From contig BQMF02000806.1 in NCBI GenBank assembly GCA_027922465.2, positions 1-64,000 of the forward strand: a stretch of 64,000 nt of DNA. Reading direction: 5' to 3'. Positions 1 through 13,000 of the stretch are shown piece after piece. Each line of letters opens with the position of its first letter. The first letter of the stretch is position 1. This DNA comes from Turritopsis dohrnii. Lineage: Eukaryota; Cnidaria; Hydrozoa; Anthoathecata; Oceaniidae. Below the pieces are notes generated by a model, which searched no databases, was not told the DNA's origin, and saw only the letters and a program-made list of their open reading frames with translations. Position numbers and translations under genes: made by a program.

Positions 1-371
1 TGAATATAAAGTATTGAATAACGGAAATTTTCTTTTTCGCTGCTATTACAATCCCTCGAAATGTGGAACTCTTAGTCGATTCCATTTGCAACTTGAGAAT
101 GAGTGGAATTCCATACGTATTGGTAAGACCTTCCGCCTGTAAGGTTGCGTTTCTAACTTTCACAGAGACAAGTGTGCAGTGAGTCGACGTTGTTTCCTTA
201 TGGTACGCTGATACGCTGCTTTGAAAGTGCACGGGTGTGGAGTATAGATGTGAAATGATTGAGACTTAAACGCGTGGTGTTGCAGCGACAGCACGACTCA
301 TAGCAATAAATGTTTGGCAATTAAACGAATGCGTCATAGATATTAAGTTGAAAATTTAGGTCAGGTCAGTA

Positions 372-489
372 CCCAGTGAAGAAAGCAGTCAAAATCAATG
401 CAAAGGAGTGCATTAGTATGGAAATTTACACATTATTTCAATAAAAATGCACTTCATCGCAGTGATTTTTTTGGCGATTTTGCTCATTG
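372..489. repeat. MITE family A, copy 1
   Basis: This diverged copy of the roughly 120-bp palindromic repeat carries the family core words AAGGAGTGCATT and CATCGCAGTGA and ends in GCGATTTTGCTCA. Its left terminus (CCCAGTG) is degraded. Confidence 0.6.
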
Positions 490-1146
490 AGTATGATTTC
501 TTACTTTTCCGCTAGGTTGAAATAGATTTAATGCCGGATGACACTTGCAGATTTTTAATACCACATGAAATCACAATCAATCTATCATAAAAACATAAGC
601 GAATTTTTCCGTGAAAAATAAACTCACATAAGCTTGGGTAAGTAGTCATTTTAAGTCCCCGAATCCCATCTATAGGGGCTAACTTTAGACATGAGACATG
701 GTATAACATTGCTCATAATTCTAGAATAAGGATGGACGTTCGTCAGAGGCGGAGACTACCCAGTTTGAACCAACCATCTCCGCACACTAAGCTACAATTG
801 CACATTTTTAGCCTCAGTTCTCAGTTATGGTCATTTCATATTATTTTGTCGATATGAAGGTTTTAATACCATTGCTTTCCGACTAGTCTTTCCCTTGGTT
901 ATATACAAATCACATATACAAATTGTAAACAAAGCATCTGAAGGTATAGATAATGGAAACATAATATACGTAGTATGCACCTTCCCGAATTTCTGTTTAA
1001 ATGTGAGTTAATGCTTAGTTATCAAGTTTGCCTCGTTTCTATGTTTTTCATTGTTTTTCTAATTTTCTAATGTTTTCAGTGAGTTATAGTTACTCGTTCC
1101 TTCAATTCCCCAGTGGAATAATTAGAAGTAATTAAGAGTTTAAAAG

Positions 1147-1215
1147 TACCCAGGGTTTCTTGCCTTTTTGATATACTGACGTAAAGTATATCAAAAAGAC
1201 AAGAAACCCTGGGTA
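1147..1215. repeat. Inverted repeat with 31-bp arms
   Basis: Arms at 1147-1177 and 1185-1215 are near-perfect complements around a 7-base spacer. The outer end reads ACCCTGGGTACGAGGTTG. A close variant (ACCCTGGGTTCGAGGTTG) occurs alone at 16426-16443, so this looks like two head-to-head ends of a dispersed repeat or a small fold-back element. Confidence 0.75.
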
Positions 1216-1869
1216 CGAGGTTGCGTGCAAACTACTGTTGTTTTTTTATACAATAATAGATAATGCATCTTTGAGAAGAAACGTTTAGAAAAGGTCTCAC
1301 TAGTTTCGTGAGTAGCAAAAGTTTTTCGTGTAAGGGACTCGTTCATGGCACAAATTTGATTATCACAACTTGCCGAATTATGTTTGAACACAGAATTGGG
1401 CAACGACTTCGTGTATTTTAAAGAACGTAGCAACTGCATATGATATCTGGCACCCTAACATTAGCCTGGATGTTTCTAAAGTAGTGATACACGAAGTAGT
1501 AGCCCATCATGCCCAGAATTGTTTGTCATCAAAATTGAGGTTGGTTGTACTTACTGTCAAAACGCGATACTTACACAAATGTTCGGGAAACGCGGATAGT
1601 CAGGTATTCGTTTTGTAACAACTTAGCCTCGTTTCAAATCAACATAATGATGACTTAATAATGCAAGATAAAAGGACCTAATACTCTCGCAACCATAAAA
1701 GTTTATGATCATTATAACGCGTGGCAACGTTACCTGAATGAACAGTAATCTAATCATGCTAAGAAAACAGGTCACAACATTTCATCATGCTTTAAAGTAT
1801 GAAATAAAAAATTTCAAGCTAGTTATACCATCAACAGACAAAAATTATGCAGACCCAGCTGTGATGCAG

Positions 1870-1968
1870 ATTGATCGAAAAATCACTACGAAGGAGAGCA
1901 TTTCTTCATACTATTTCCACAACCATGCTATTCATCGCAGTAACTTTTTGAAGATTTTGCCCACTGAG
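1870..1968. repeat. MITE family A, copy 2
   Basis: It carries the core words AAAAATCACTACGAAGGAG and ATTCATCGCAGTAACTTTTT and ends in GATTTTGCCCACTG. The left terminal bases are lost. It accounts for the middle of a spurious open frame at 1738-2067. Confidence 0.65.
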
Positions 1969-2308
1969 GGGAAGAGTAAAAAACACCAATTTTCTGATGA
2001 GATACCATTTTGTAGAAACCAGTTTCATATGTTACAGAATTACAAAACATTTGAAGTATATATATAATAACTTGTTACAAATTTTCTAATTATTTGTCTT
2101 TTTAGAAATTATCTTTCGTGTGCTGTTAGCACCCGTTCATCATCGTGCAAGAGCCACATTGACGTGTCGACATAAAAACAAATAACATCTACGGGATTCG
2201 AATAGAAAAACACCACAAGCAATGCAAATGAAACTAATGAAATAAATAAACACAAAACAGGGCGTAACACTGAACATTCACGGGCAAAGCAGTAAAGTAT
2301 ATCAGGGC

Positions 2309-2420
2309 AATTGTAATGAAAAAATCATTGCGAAGGAGTGCATTCATATAGAAATATAAACATTATTCAATGAAAATGCTCTTCGTCGCAGTGACTTTTG
2401 AACTCTTGTCCACTGGGAAA
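2309..2420. repeat. MITE family A, copy 3
   Basis: It has the core GCGAAGGAGTGCATTC, a central AT-rich part, CTCTTCGTCGCAGTGACTTT and the end TTGTCCACTGGG. Orientation is the same as copies 1 and 2. Confidence 0.75.
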
Positions 2421-3496
2421 GGTTGATTTTCTCCAATAGCGGCTGCTTCCATGAACCAAACTGTAGTGGCTATTAAGTCGAGTTACACGGCAAATGAACA
2501 AGTTTCGTGTAAGAATATGTTAAAGCAGAGAAATTGAAACTGGTCGTTGAATGGAAGCAGCTTGAAATCACAGAAAATATTTGAGAACTAGAAGTGAAAA
2601 TATATTAAATAATTAGCGTTTATCCAATAAAACTATTCATCAGCAGTAAAATTATGCTAATTTATGTAAATTATCTGACCCATTGAAAGCTTTGGAAAAT
2701 TATTTTTCAGATAAAAAATAATAGATCTCTCTCGAATTTCTATTTAAACACCGTGTTAATGCCTCGTTATCAAGTTTCGCCTCGTTTCTATGTACTGTCT
2801 TGTTTTGTTAATTTTAAATCTTGATTATTTTATAATTTTTACTTACTTTCATTCCGCAAAAGGTTGTTTAAGATTTTAAGAACGAGGCAAGGACAAAACA
2901 CAGTGTTTAAACAAAGACTTGGGAAAAGCCTAATGCAGACGAAGAGTCTCGTAACCAGGTTGAGTACAAAAGATAAAAGAAATCATTTGATATCAGAAAG
3001 AACGGTGACATCAATCATCGCAGAATCGTCCAATCGGATTTAGCTTCATCGACATAGCGCATGCTCTGTTAATTATCGAACTACGGAACAAATCAACTCA
3101 CCGCAGACGATTCTGCCAAATGTAAAACGGCCCTAAACCCACTTAATGTCCAGCCCATACAATAAACACAAAAACGTATCGAGACTTTAGTCTCTTTGAA
3201 CTAAAAAGATGACACATCCACACAGCCCAATCGTTTGATCATTTGATAATGTTATTCTGACTTTATACCTACATCTAAGCGAATCTAATACTGGATTAAA
3301 AACTAATGCGCCATCATAAAGGCATAATTCTAAAAAATTAACACAAAAACAACAACAACAAAAAAAGGAGTAAAAAAATATAAATGAAAAAAAAATGGAG
3401 CAACGCGAAATAAGTTACAGGCCAAAATGGTCACAACAAAATCGTTTCAGGGAAGAACAAAGTTTCATGATTTTTTATTCGAAATCATTGGTACGT

Positions 3497-3614
3497 GCCT
3501 AGTGTGTAAAATCGTCAAAAAGTCACTGTGACCAAGAGCATTTTCATTCAAATAGTGAGTACATTTCTATAGAAAGGCACTCCGTTGCAGTGATTTTCAA
3601 CAAATTTGTTCACT
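3497..3614. repeat. MITE family A, copy 4 (inverted)
   Basis: This is the only copy in the opposite orientation. It starts AGTGTGTAAAATCGTCAAAA followed by AGTCACTGTG, and ends GATTTTCAACAAATTTGTTC then ACTA. Confidence 0.7.
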
Positions 3615-4087
3615 AGCTCATCATTCAGAGGGAGAAGGGGAAGAGCTCGCATTACCAACACATCATCAAACAGATTATCCACTCCAAAATAGCCGACAAA
3701 ACCGTCGAAGTGACGAAATAAACACTATTGTCGCCGTCGCTATATGTCGGGAAAATAAATTACTACGATGTTACTTCAATCATTCACAGACGGCAAATCA
3801 TTGCCTATACTTTTAACTGCTGACTCGTCGACAAAAAAGCCACCGTCGTGTGACGTTGCTACAGATGTGTGATGTCTTTCCCTCCTGGTTTTTCTTTGCG
3901 GCGGCTGCGTGCAACGTGGCAGCCAAATCAATTGCTTCTTTCTTTTTAGGTAACGGTTTTGGTTTCAGGGCGGGTGGGGCGGGGCAGGCTTGAAACTAGG
4001 AACAGTGTCAATTTTTACTTGGAGATTCGATTATGGATCTGTCCCTGCGTAGGCCGACACGCAGCGGAGACTGGCCTTGGTTTCGAA

Positions 4088-7000
4088 TCAGTTACCCTTG
4101 GTGCTCTTCTGTTTCAAGCTACTGAATATGAGATAGTCCAGTTGTAGGAGGGCGTCATCAGGTGGTTCTGTGGTCACACGCCCTTTGTTGCTGCCATCCG
4201 CTCGGTGACACCTGGTGGTGCAATTTCGAAAGTCCACCGGCAGGGAAGGGCGGAAGAATAGGCTGCTTGGTGGCGGAGAAGGTTTTCGTGTTTTTCGTCT
4301 GTCCGTCATTGGATTCGTTTTCCTTTGTAACAGAAAGTGGGGGCGCATCGTTATGTGGTATTTTCTAGATCCACCTGGAATTTTATCGCTGTTGGATCGC
4401 ATTAGGAAATATATCGTCGTGGAGCGCCCGGACCAGAACGATCGCTGCCACTGCGCCGCACAGCCGCTGGTGAGGCATACTCCTTGTATCGTTGGATCGA
4501 TGGCCGCGAAGACATTCCCAACATGTTCAGCGGATCGAACATCGGAAACAGAAGCTGATTTCAACGCACTGTCCACGCGGTCCGATTTGGAAATACCTTG
4601 ACTGCTTCTAGGTCTGGGCGAAGGAGGAGGACTCTCCATCGCACCAGATTTTCCTTCTTCTGGCGAGCTACGAACATCGAAGGGATCTCTACTGGACCTA
4701 CGAGGGAGTTTCAGATCGGACGATGTGGAGTCAGAAAGAGAGCCACCTCTTTCCGAAATAGAAGTCGGGCGATCTAAAATCTTGATGTAGGGAACTGGAG
4801 CGAATCCGAATTTCCCGTTTACCCTTGCGTCCCACCAATCAGCATTTGTACGCGAATAGATGGTCAAAATGTCGCCTTTGTTGAACGAAACCTCCTTTTG
4901 AGTTCGAGCGACGTAACTGTGCACTGCAACGGCTTCCATCGCTTCCAACACGTCTAAAACACACACAGAGCAAAGTATGTTCAAACTTACCTGGAACATA
5001 GTCTAATTACTCCTTGCACATTATTTCTCGTTAGTAAGTCAATAAAGTCGGGAAATGTCAAGTATGTTGGAATTTATTCGATAGGCTTTCTTTCGAGTTA
5101 GTATCAAGTGACGTCATAATGTTATTTAAAAAATTGAAACTTTACAAGTGCAACAGTGAGTACTATGTACGCACTACAACAAGGTTATAATCAGGGTGTT
5201 AGTAGAAAGTTAGAAGGGTAAGTGAAGGCATGATTCCGCTCAAGTAATGATTTTAAGATGTTAAAAAAATATACGAGCTCATCACAAAAACACACACGAG
5301 CAAATGCTTTACGATGTAAGTTGAAATTTGATGGTGGTAAAGTCGATCCACAACGCCACTATCACTACCGCCTTTGATACACAAGCGCCCTTCATGAAGA
5401 AATGTGCTTGTCAAATAAACTCCTAATATATGGTTAAAATATAAAACATAAGTCATAAGGGTGAGGTGGTTTTATCGTTGTGTGTGTTTATGCCTTGTCT
5501 TGATGTATGCATAGACCGGTCGAGTGTCGGTTAGCAAGTCTAAACGTATAAACGACGACGTTTGATCAACACAGAAAATCTATGACGTCACGTCACATTT
5601 AACATACGTCAAATAACGTAAAGGGACACTAGTAACAATGACAATGATAAGTCTAAACGTACGACGTTTGACCTCTAACGAACTGACGTCACAAACCATA
5701 CACGGCACTAGTAACAACGGCAATAGTACAAACACAACACAACGCAGTACGCATGTGCATGCACACGTGATTGACAGACACTTGGTAAACACGTGATAAG
5801 CAATTCGTAGACGGAAAATCCGGACAGTAATACCACACAAAACATTACCATTAACAGGATTAGTTTTTATCCCAGTGGGCAAATCTGTTAAAAAAGTCAC
5901 TGCGATGAAGTGCATTTCAATAGAAATACACACACTCCTTCAATAAAAATGCTCTTCATCGTAGTGACTTTCTTACGATTTTGCTCACTGGGTAGAAGTA
6001 ACAACGCCGATCACAACGACGCTACCGTGTTTGAATTAGTCTGGAATGGAATGAAAATCGTAACACCTTTGAACCCGTGTAAGAATCACATACAGATAAC
6101 ATACACAGAATTATAAACAAAATATTCATCAAGAAGAAAAGATAACTATTATTAATTGGTACAGATGCACTAAAGGAATGATACCAGATTACCTCGTTAA
6201 GACAACTTTGAAACCATCAACGAAACGCGTTTGGAAAATGAATAACAAAGACAAAAGTAGAAACTCACCGTCTTCGCTGTCCAACTCGTCTTCAGTATGT
6301 TCGTCTGCGTCATCGGAAGCGCCATCCGTTTTGTCGCCCGGTACCTCCATCGGTTCATCGGGGAAAATTTGATAAAATTCGTTAATCAGAACATCGATGA
6401 AGACGTTGATCTGGCCTTGGTTCGTCAACAGGTTCTCGTTGTCGGGGACACGAAAAAGAGTCGGTCCGAACACCACGGCTAAGTTGTGTGACGTCATCTT
6501 GTTGCGATCACTATATCGAGAAATTCTGAAAGAAAAAACGAAACAAGTGAAAGATAGGGAAAAAGGTATGCACCAAAAATATAGTAAAAACGCTCGTAAA
6601 AAACTTCGAAATTGAATAAAAACATTTATTGTGTGTTGTCACACGAAAAACGTGAATATGTACTCACAGATTTAAAAATTTTAACATATATTTTATGACG
6701 TGCAAATTCCAAGTAGGAATCTTGTTCAAAATAGCTTTTGCTTCTGCCACCTGATCATCGATGCGTGGAATACCTACATAAAAAACGTAAGGTTGATGGC
6801 ACGATACAGACGTAGTGGGCAAATTTGTTGAAAAATCACTGCGAAGGAGTGCATTTCTACAGAATAACACACACTATTTCAATGAAAGTGCTCTTAATCG
6901 CAGTGACTTTTTATGATTTTACCCACTGAGAAACATCCCATCGAGTGGTGTGTACAACAATACAGACACAACGATTGAAAGTTCAATTTCTTTAAAAGGC

Positions 7001-10000
7001 ATGATGATACAGACACAACGAAAGGCATGATGAAGATTTGTAAAGGAAATCAAAGAAGAAACATGTAAAGTGTGAATTTAATCTTTAGCAAATTTGTTGA
7101 AAAATCACTGCGAGGGTGCACAACTCTACAGAAATGTACAAACTACTTCAATGAGAATGCTCTTCGTCGCAGAGACTTTGACGATTATGCACTGGGTTGA
7201 TATCTCCCTAGTTTACAATGAAAACTTAGTTTTAGCTTTTAGTTGTATGAATCAAATAGTTTTCACAAAAATAATAAAAATCGAGCATGGATTATGGGAA
7301 TAATATGAAATTCACTACAAAGCACTTGCAGAGATCAAATAGAATCTATTCCCATAGTGTGTTGTGGCATACTGTGATATACATATACAAGCCAAAATTT
7401 CACTATTTCCTTCCTTTGGGGGCAAACTGCACCTGACTACCCAGCCAGCATATTTGTCGAAAAACCTCCGTGAAAGAGTGTATTTCTATAGTAATACACA
7501 CACGATTTTAAAAGAAATATTCTTCTTCGCAGTGACTTTTTGACGATTTTGCCGCCTGACTATAGATCAAGATGATAAATAAATTGCTTACTACTAGCTC
7601 GTAGATAATCGTTGTTGAATTCGATTGGAAATAGTGGTTCCGACATTTCTCGGAAATAAACCCGAAACACACCAGCCACTGCATTGATATCTTTCCAATG
7701 ATTAAGACCTGATAAAGGGTCCCGACCTTTAAAAAAATATTATTAGTTTACTATTGCCAAACAGCAATTAAAGAAAACACCTGAAGACCAAATGGGCAAA
7801 TTTGTATAAAAATCCCTTCAAAGGAGTGCATTCCTAAAGAAATAATACAGATTTTGTCCCTAAAAAATGCTCTTCGTTGCTTTTAAACGATTTTGCCCAC
7901 TGGAGAAATAGTAAACAAACAAACCTTCCTCAAAAGCAACCTTCATATCTGCTATTTCCTGTGAAGCACCAGGTACTCGAAAAATACCCTGATGATCCAA
8001 GCCTAAATCATCAACATGAAGTTTAATTTATTATTCAAAAATAACTTGTTGCAATGTAAAATTTTTCTTCTTCATAATAGTATTACCGTATTTAGCTATG
8101 TATTTCACACAACTTTCCACTAACTCTGGAATTTCTCGACCAGATTCATCAAGCTGACTCTTTAAGCTGGTACCGAATAATTTCACCGTTCTTTTTCGAC
8201 CACTGGAAGGGCTAAGACTAAATAACAAGCAGAATACAGTAGAGGGTTTGATCAGATAGCTCATCATGAGGGTACAATAAAAATGTTTAAATGTCAGCTA
8301 TGATGGCTGTTTGAGAATACTCTTACCAAGGCATTAATGTTCAGGGGAATAGGAACTAAGTTGCTTGTAGGAAGGGTAGACAATGTCGTATGGCAGTATA
8401 AGAAATGCATAAAAGAACTACACAGAAAAGAAATTGTGAGAGCATTAACATTCTTGACATGAATTACAGTGATTGATATTGGCGAATTTGCTACACAAGG
8501 GAATCTCAAAGAAATTTGATTTTTTTAGGAAAACAAATAAGAGATATTTAACTCACTGCCTTGATGGATCGGAAGATATTTCACCTACACAAAAATAAAT
8601 AAATAAATAAATTAATTAATAGATTGTAAGCAAACACTTATTCAAGAGGGTATGAAACTGTCAGACTTACCTAAAGCTTTAGTCAGTAAATCATATTTCG
8701 TTTGCGCTTGTACTTGCGCACTTTCCATCATCATGTGTTCTCGGAATTTCTACAAAAAAAGTACAAATTTACACTACAAATGAACCCCAACTCATTCATT
8801 CACCATACATTAAGTTAGGTTTACATTTCTTGACAACGATGACAGTCAACATGGAAGCAGCTTTTGCACATTTTTTCAGAATGCCCTTACAACTTTCATT
8901 ATTATAATTTTGGTGTGTACTAAAGAACCATAAGTCAGGTTTCCTTAAATGGGAACTGATCTAAAAAAAATCACAAGTTCATTTTCTGATTTTTTTTTTT
9001 AGTTTAGCTCCCTCTTAAGAAAACCTGAATGTGTTGTCCACATGATATCAACCTACATTTAGTAAACCAGTTTCCCATTCCTCCTTGTCACTTTTCAGCT
9101 GCTGTGGAGGTGACGACACTAAAGAACTGTTTGGTGATTGGGATGGACCTGATACAGGCGTCATGTCCATGTGATAAAAGCCATTCATTTCCGCATCATA
9201 TTTTTTGTACGTCGCTTCCAAACCTTTCTGTCTCTTCTCCATCGAGAGTTTCAACTGAAAAACAATCCAAAAAGTTGAAAATTAGAAAAAACATTTTTAT
9301 TTTATATGAAAATGAGTTAACGTGACAACACCGTTACTGATGTTATCTGAAACAAGACCACTTCCAAAACTAAGCCAGTGGTTAAGAAAAAATTGAAGGA
9401 AGAATAGTTATTGAAAATCTAAGTAATCTTTTTGAACCGTTCAGGAAAACATTTTACATAAAAACAAAACAGACAGAACATACGTCAGACAGTTCGACTT
9501 GAAATGACTTCAAGGTTTCAAATAATTTCTGATGTTCGGCTCTAAGATCTTTTTCTATGTTTTGGTCCGCAGTGATTGTGTGTATCTATGACAACAGAAC
9601 AAGTTGGCTTCATCTGGGCAAAAGAAAACAACTTCATAAATACGATAAAAAATTGAAAGAAAGGAGTAACTGGAAATAATACATTATAATGTATATTAAT
9701 AGCTATCAATATCTGTTATAAAAATTAAAGATTTTTGCAAACATCAATTTTTATAAAGATAGAGGTAGAAGCACACAAACTTTTCTTGCTTACATTGTCA
9801 TCAGCATGTGGAATAATTTGGAATTTGATATGTGGTAAGAACACGTTACTGTTGTCCTCTAGAAACATTTTGTTATCGTTTTGAGCGTCCATAATTGATA
9901 TTGTATGTGCTAATGAATTTGCTGATTGGATTTGAGCATTTGCCATCCGCATTTCAACGCCAATGTAAGCTTGCAGTGTAGACGAGAATGAATTATGGAA

Positions 10001-13000
10001 ATTGTGATCCATTTTCTGAATAAATAAGAATATCATTGAAACACTGAAAGATTGAATGAGGAGCTTTGTTTTTCAATTGAGGCTATTTCATTTATTAATG
10101 CTGAAAATCTTTCAGCAAGCAACAAACCAAGAAACCAGGAACTCGTGTGTGAAAGATAAAAGTATTGAAGTTTCACTTACACCAACAATATGAGAGACGT
10201 CATAATCAAAGTATTTGGTAAGAAGAGACGAGAGTGACTCGGTGTTTAATATATACGTATTTCTGGCGTTTACAGCTTTCACTTTGGAGTCAATTAAACG
10301 CATTCGTTTCTAAATGAAGGAAAACAAAAAAAAAAAAAAAATATATGTTAATCTAGAATACAAGACATTTAGAAATTTATCAATGTGCAATAATTTATGA
10401 CCAACCTTATCAAAGTTTTTCTCCAAGTTCTTGAGTCGTTTCTCATTTCCTTTCTTGAGTGGCGATTCTTCGGCTTTTCGCATTTCATTTTCAGAGGCTC
10501 GGAATTTTCCTTCTGAGAGCACATACTCTGTGTGTTTAGCATAATAATTTTTGAGATCCTGAAATCAAAAAGAAATAAGTTAACAGGAGCATAATTATCT
10601 CAATTCAAGGAAGACAGTGAAATAATTTATATTACATTTTGTAATGTTGTGATGAGTTGATAGATTTCTTGCTGCAGCGTATGGTGTGTGTCTTTAACCT
10701 GAAGTCCAAAGAAGCAAATGGTTATTCCTCTATGTTCATCCAATGAACATTCACGTTTTATAAACAATTAGGATATCAGTTCAAAATTGTACCATAACTT
10801 TTCTTGTTTTAAATTCATTAATACACATATGGAAACAAAAAATCGTGCTTAAACAATATCATGCCAATAACTCAAACGACTTACATTTCTGGCAATCCTT
10901 TGAATGTCCTCCAGAACTTCTGAAAGCCTCGTACACAAATTCTTGGAATAAATTTCACTTAAAGTGGTCGCTGTCTTGGCTTTGAATTTTGCGTCTATCA
11001 GTAATTTCGACCAAAGATTAACAAATGATGCACGATCTTTTCTGAAGTGAAAGGTGGATAAGGATAAGGAAACACTTTATACTACAATCATGTTTTTCTT
11101 GAAGCATCAGAAAAATTTATTTGTGCTTCTAATAGCTTATAATCAATCCGAGACTCATATGAAGCCTGTTAGTGAAATAAGCCGAAATGACAACTAAACT
11201 TAGTGTTGGGGTTGCAATCAGCATATGCTTTTGCTTTCAAAACAAACAAACAAATGGAGCATGAAGTCTTATAAGGCATCAGGTATATCAATCGATCATA
11301 AATACATCCTATATCTATGGACAAATATATAACAGAATATTGACTATAGCTTTTAAAGGTAAACGAATGATCAGAAAATAATTTAAAATCTACCTTAGTA
11401 AGACAACATAATAACCCCCTTAAAAAGGTAAAATATCACCCTCTCCATTATGTTTAGTATTTTACAGATGAAAAGAGATTGGATTGTAACTATCAAAACA
11501 ATTTGGTTCATGATGCCCTTGTTTCTCGTTTTTGCAAGAATGTCAACATTAGAGACCTACTTGTTCAGTCCATAGTTCGATCTTTGTTTTTGAAATCGCT
11601 CAGTAAAGCGCTCACACAGACGATCTAAATTCCGCCCATACTCAAAGTCCACTTCAGATCTTCTCTTGAAAAATTCTTGCATATCAGCTATCAGAGATGA
11701 CTTGTATTCTGTACGTATATCCAGTACTCTTTGTTGCTCAGTTAACTGTTTTGTAAATTCTTAAAAGACAAAGTAATAACTACATAATATAAGCTTCAAC
11801 AGTCACAACATGTAAAAAAGGGGGTTAAAATTGAAGAGTTAGGATACTTTTTTAGGGTCAAGGGAATCGGGCTCTTTATGGTGGCGGACTTCAACACAGT
11901 TTATTGTATAACATATACTTATCAAGAGTATAGGAAAGTAGGAAATTTATTGATTGATTGCTTGATTCCTCTACTACCAGTCTGCTCATTATGAGGTATG
12001 CTAGCGCTCACTATAACACTCGAGTTAGTTAAGATGTGCTTTTAATCACGCATGTAAATACTCTTTAAAAACATGGTCAACTTATTTTATTAGTTTTCAT
12101 GCTCGATTGACAATGAAGGATAACTTAGGCATATTATGTGATTATTTGCCAATTTGCTGTTGCTATGGAGAATGGCCACCGTTGCTTAGGTAATTTTGAA
12201 ATTTCCTTCGTTATACAAATTCATTTGTTCACCTAATGAAAGAATATGGAAACATAAGTGGTACCAGCAGGACTCATTTTCATGTTAAATGAAATTAAAA
12301 AGTCAGTGTAAATTCCAAGCACATTTTTACTACCGTTATACGGCAAAATACTGAATCTTAAATTGAGTTTCTGAAATGCAATCTTTAAAAAAATTTTTTT
12401 TAGTAAAAAGAAATCAAAAAGCTTTTGAAACGTGCCAAGAACTGTTACCCCGCTCCGTGTTATCAACGAAATCAGTTATTTCCTATGTTTATTTATTCAA
12501 ATAAGCACATCTCTTCGTTGTTGCTAGGGAGAACGGCCACTGTTGCTAAGGTAATTTTGAAATTTCCTTTGTTATACAAATTCCTTTGTTCACCTAACAA
12601 AAGAAAATGACAACATAAGTGGTACCAGTAGGACTTGTCTACGTGTTATTCAATGAAATTAAAAAGCATCTTAGTTTCCAGTTCCCTTTAAAATATGATT
12701 TATCTTGACTAACGACCGGTGTCTACTCAGTTGCAGACACGATGTTCCCAGTGAAATTGTTTCTGATTGGTCAATATTTCTGTACTGGTTAGTGAATTTC
12801 GCTGGAGTAGACTTGCTCGACATGAAGAAGTGAAGAAAATTTGAGTGTTGCGCTTTATGTGGACACCGTCTTGCGAATGGTTGCTACGTTGAGCAAAATA
12901 GAGTAAATCTTTCAATCTTCCATTCTATTATGGCCTTCCAAATAAATGTAGGATATTTACAAAATTGTTTTATGAAAAGAATTTCATTCAATCCAAAAAA

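Larger units (their letters stand above)
1..3840. other. Non-coding stretch downstream of the srGAP gene
   Basis: I see no exon with coding character here. The stretch holds four copies of the 120-bp palindromic MITE and one 31-bp-arm hairpin, which are listed separately. The open frame at 1738-2067 runs through a MITE copy and shows no family motif. The AT content is high up to about 3840, after which the sequence turns richer in CpG as the last srGAP exon approaches. The srGAP 3' untranslated region may extend into the right end, where AATAAA occurs on the minus strand near 3472. Confidence 0.6.

Noticed and set aside
731..800. tRNA-like sequence on minus (TAGCTTAGTG ... GGTTCAAAC)
   Set aside because: A- and B-box-like words are only about 25 bases apart and no acceptor stem or cloverleaf can be drawn.
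1738..2067. 109-residue open frame on plus
   Set aside because: It runs through a MITE family A copy and has no motif or splice context.
4040..4100. Possible tRNA or tRNA-derived SINE (GCAGCGGAGACTGG ... GGTTTCGAATC)
   Set aside because: The B box has an extra base, no clear A box or acceptor stem is present, and no poly-A or target duplication follows.
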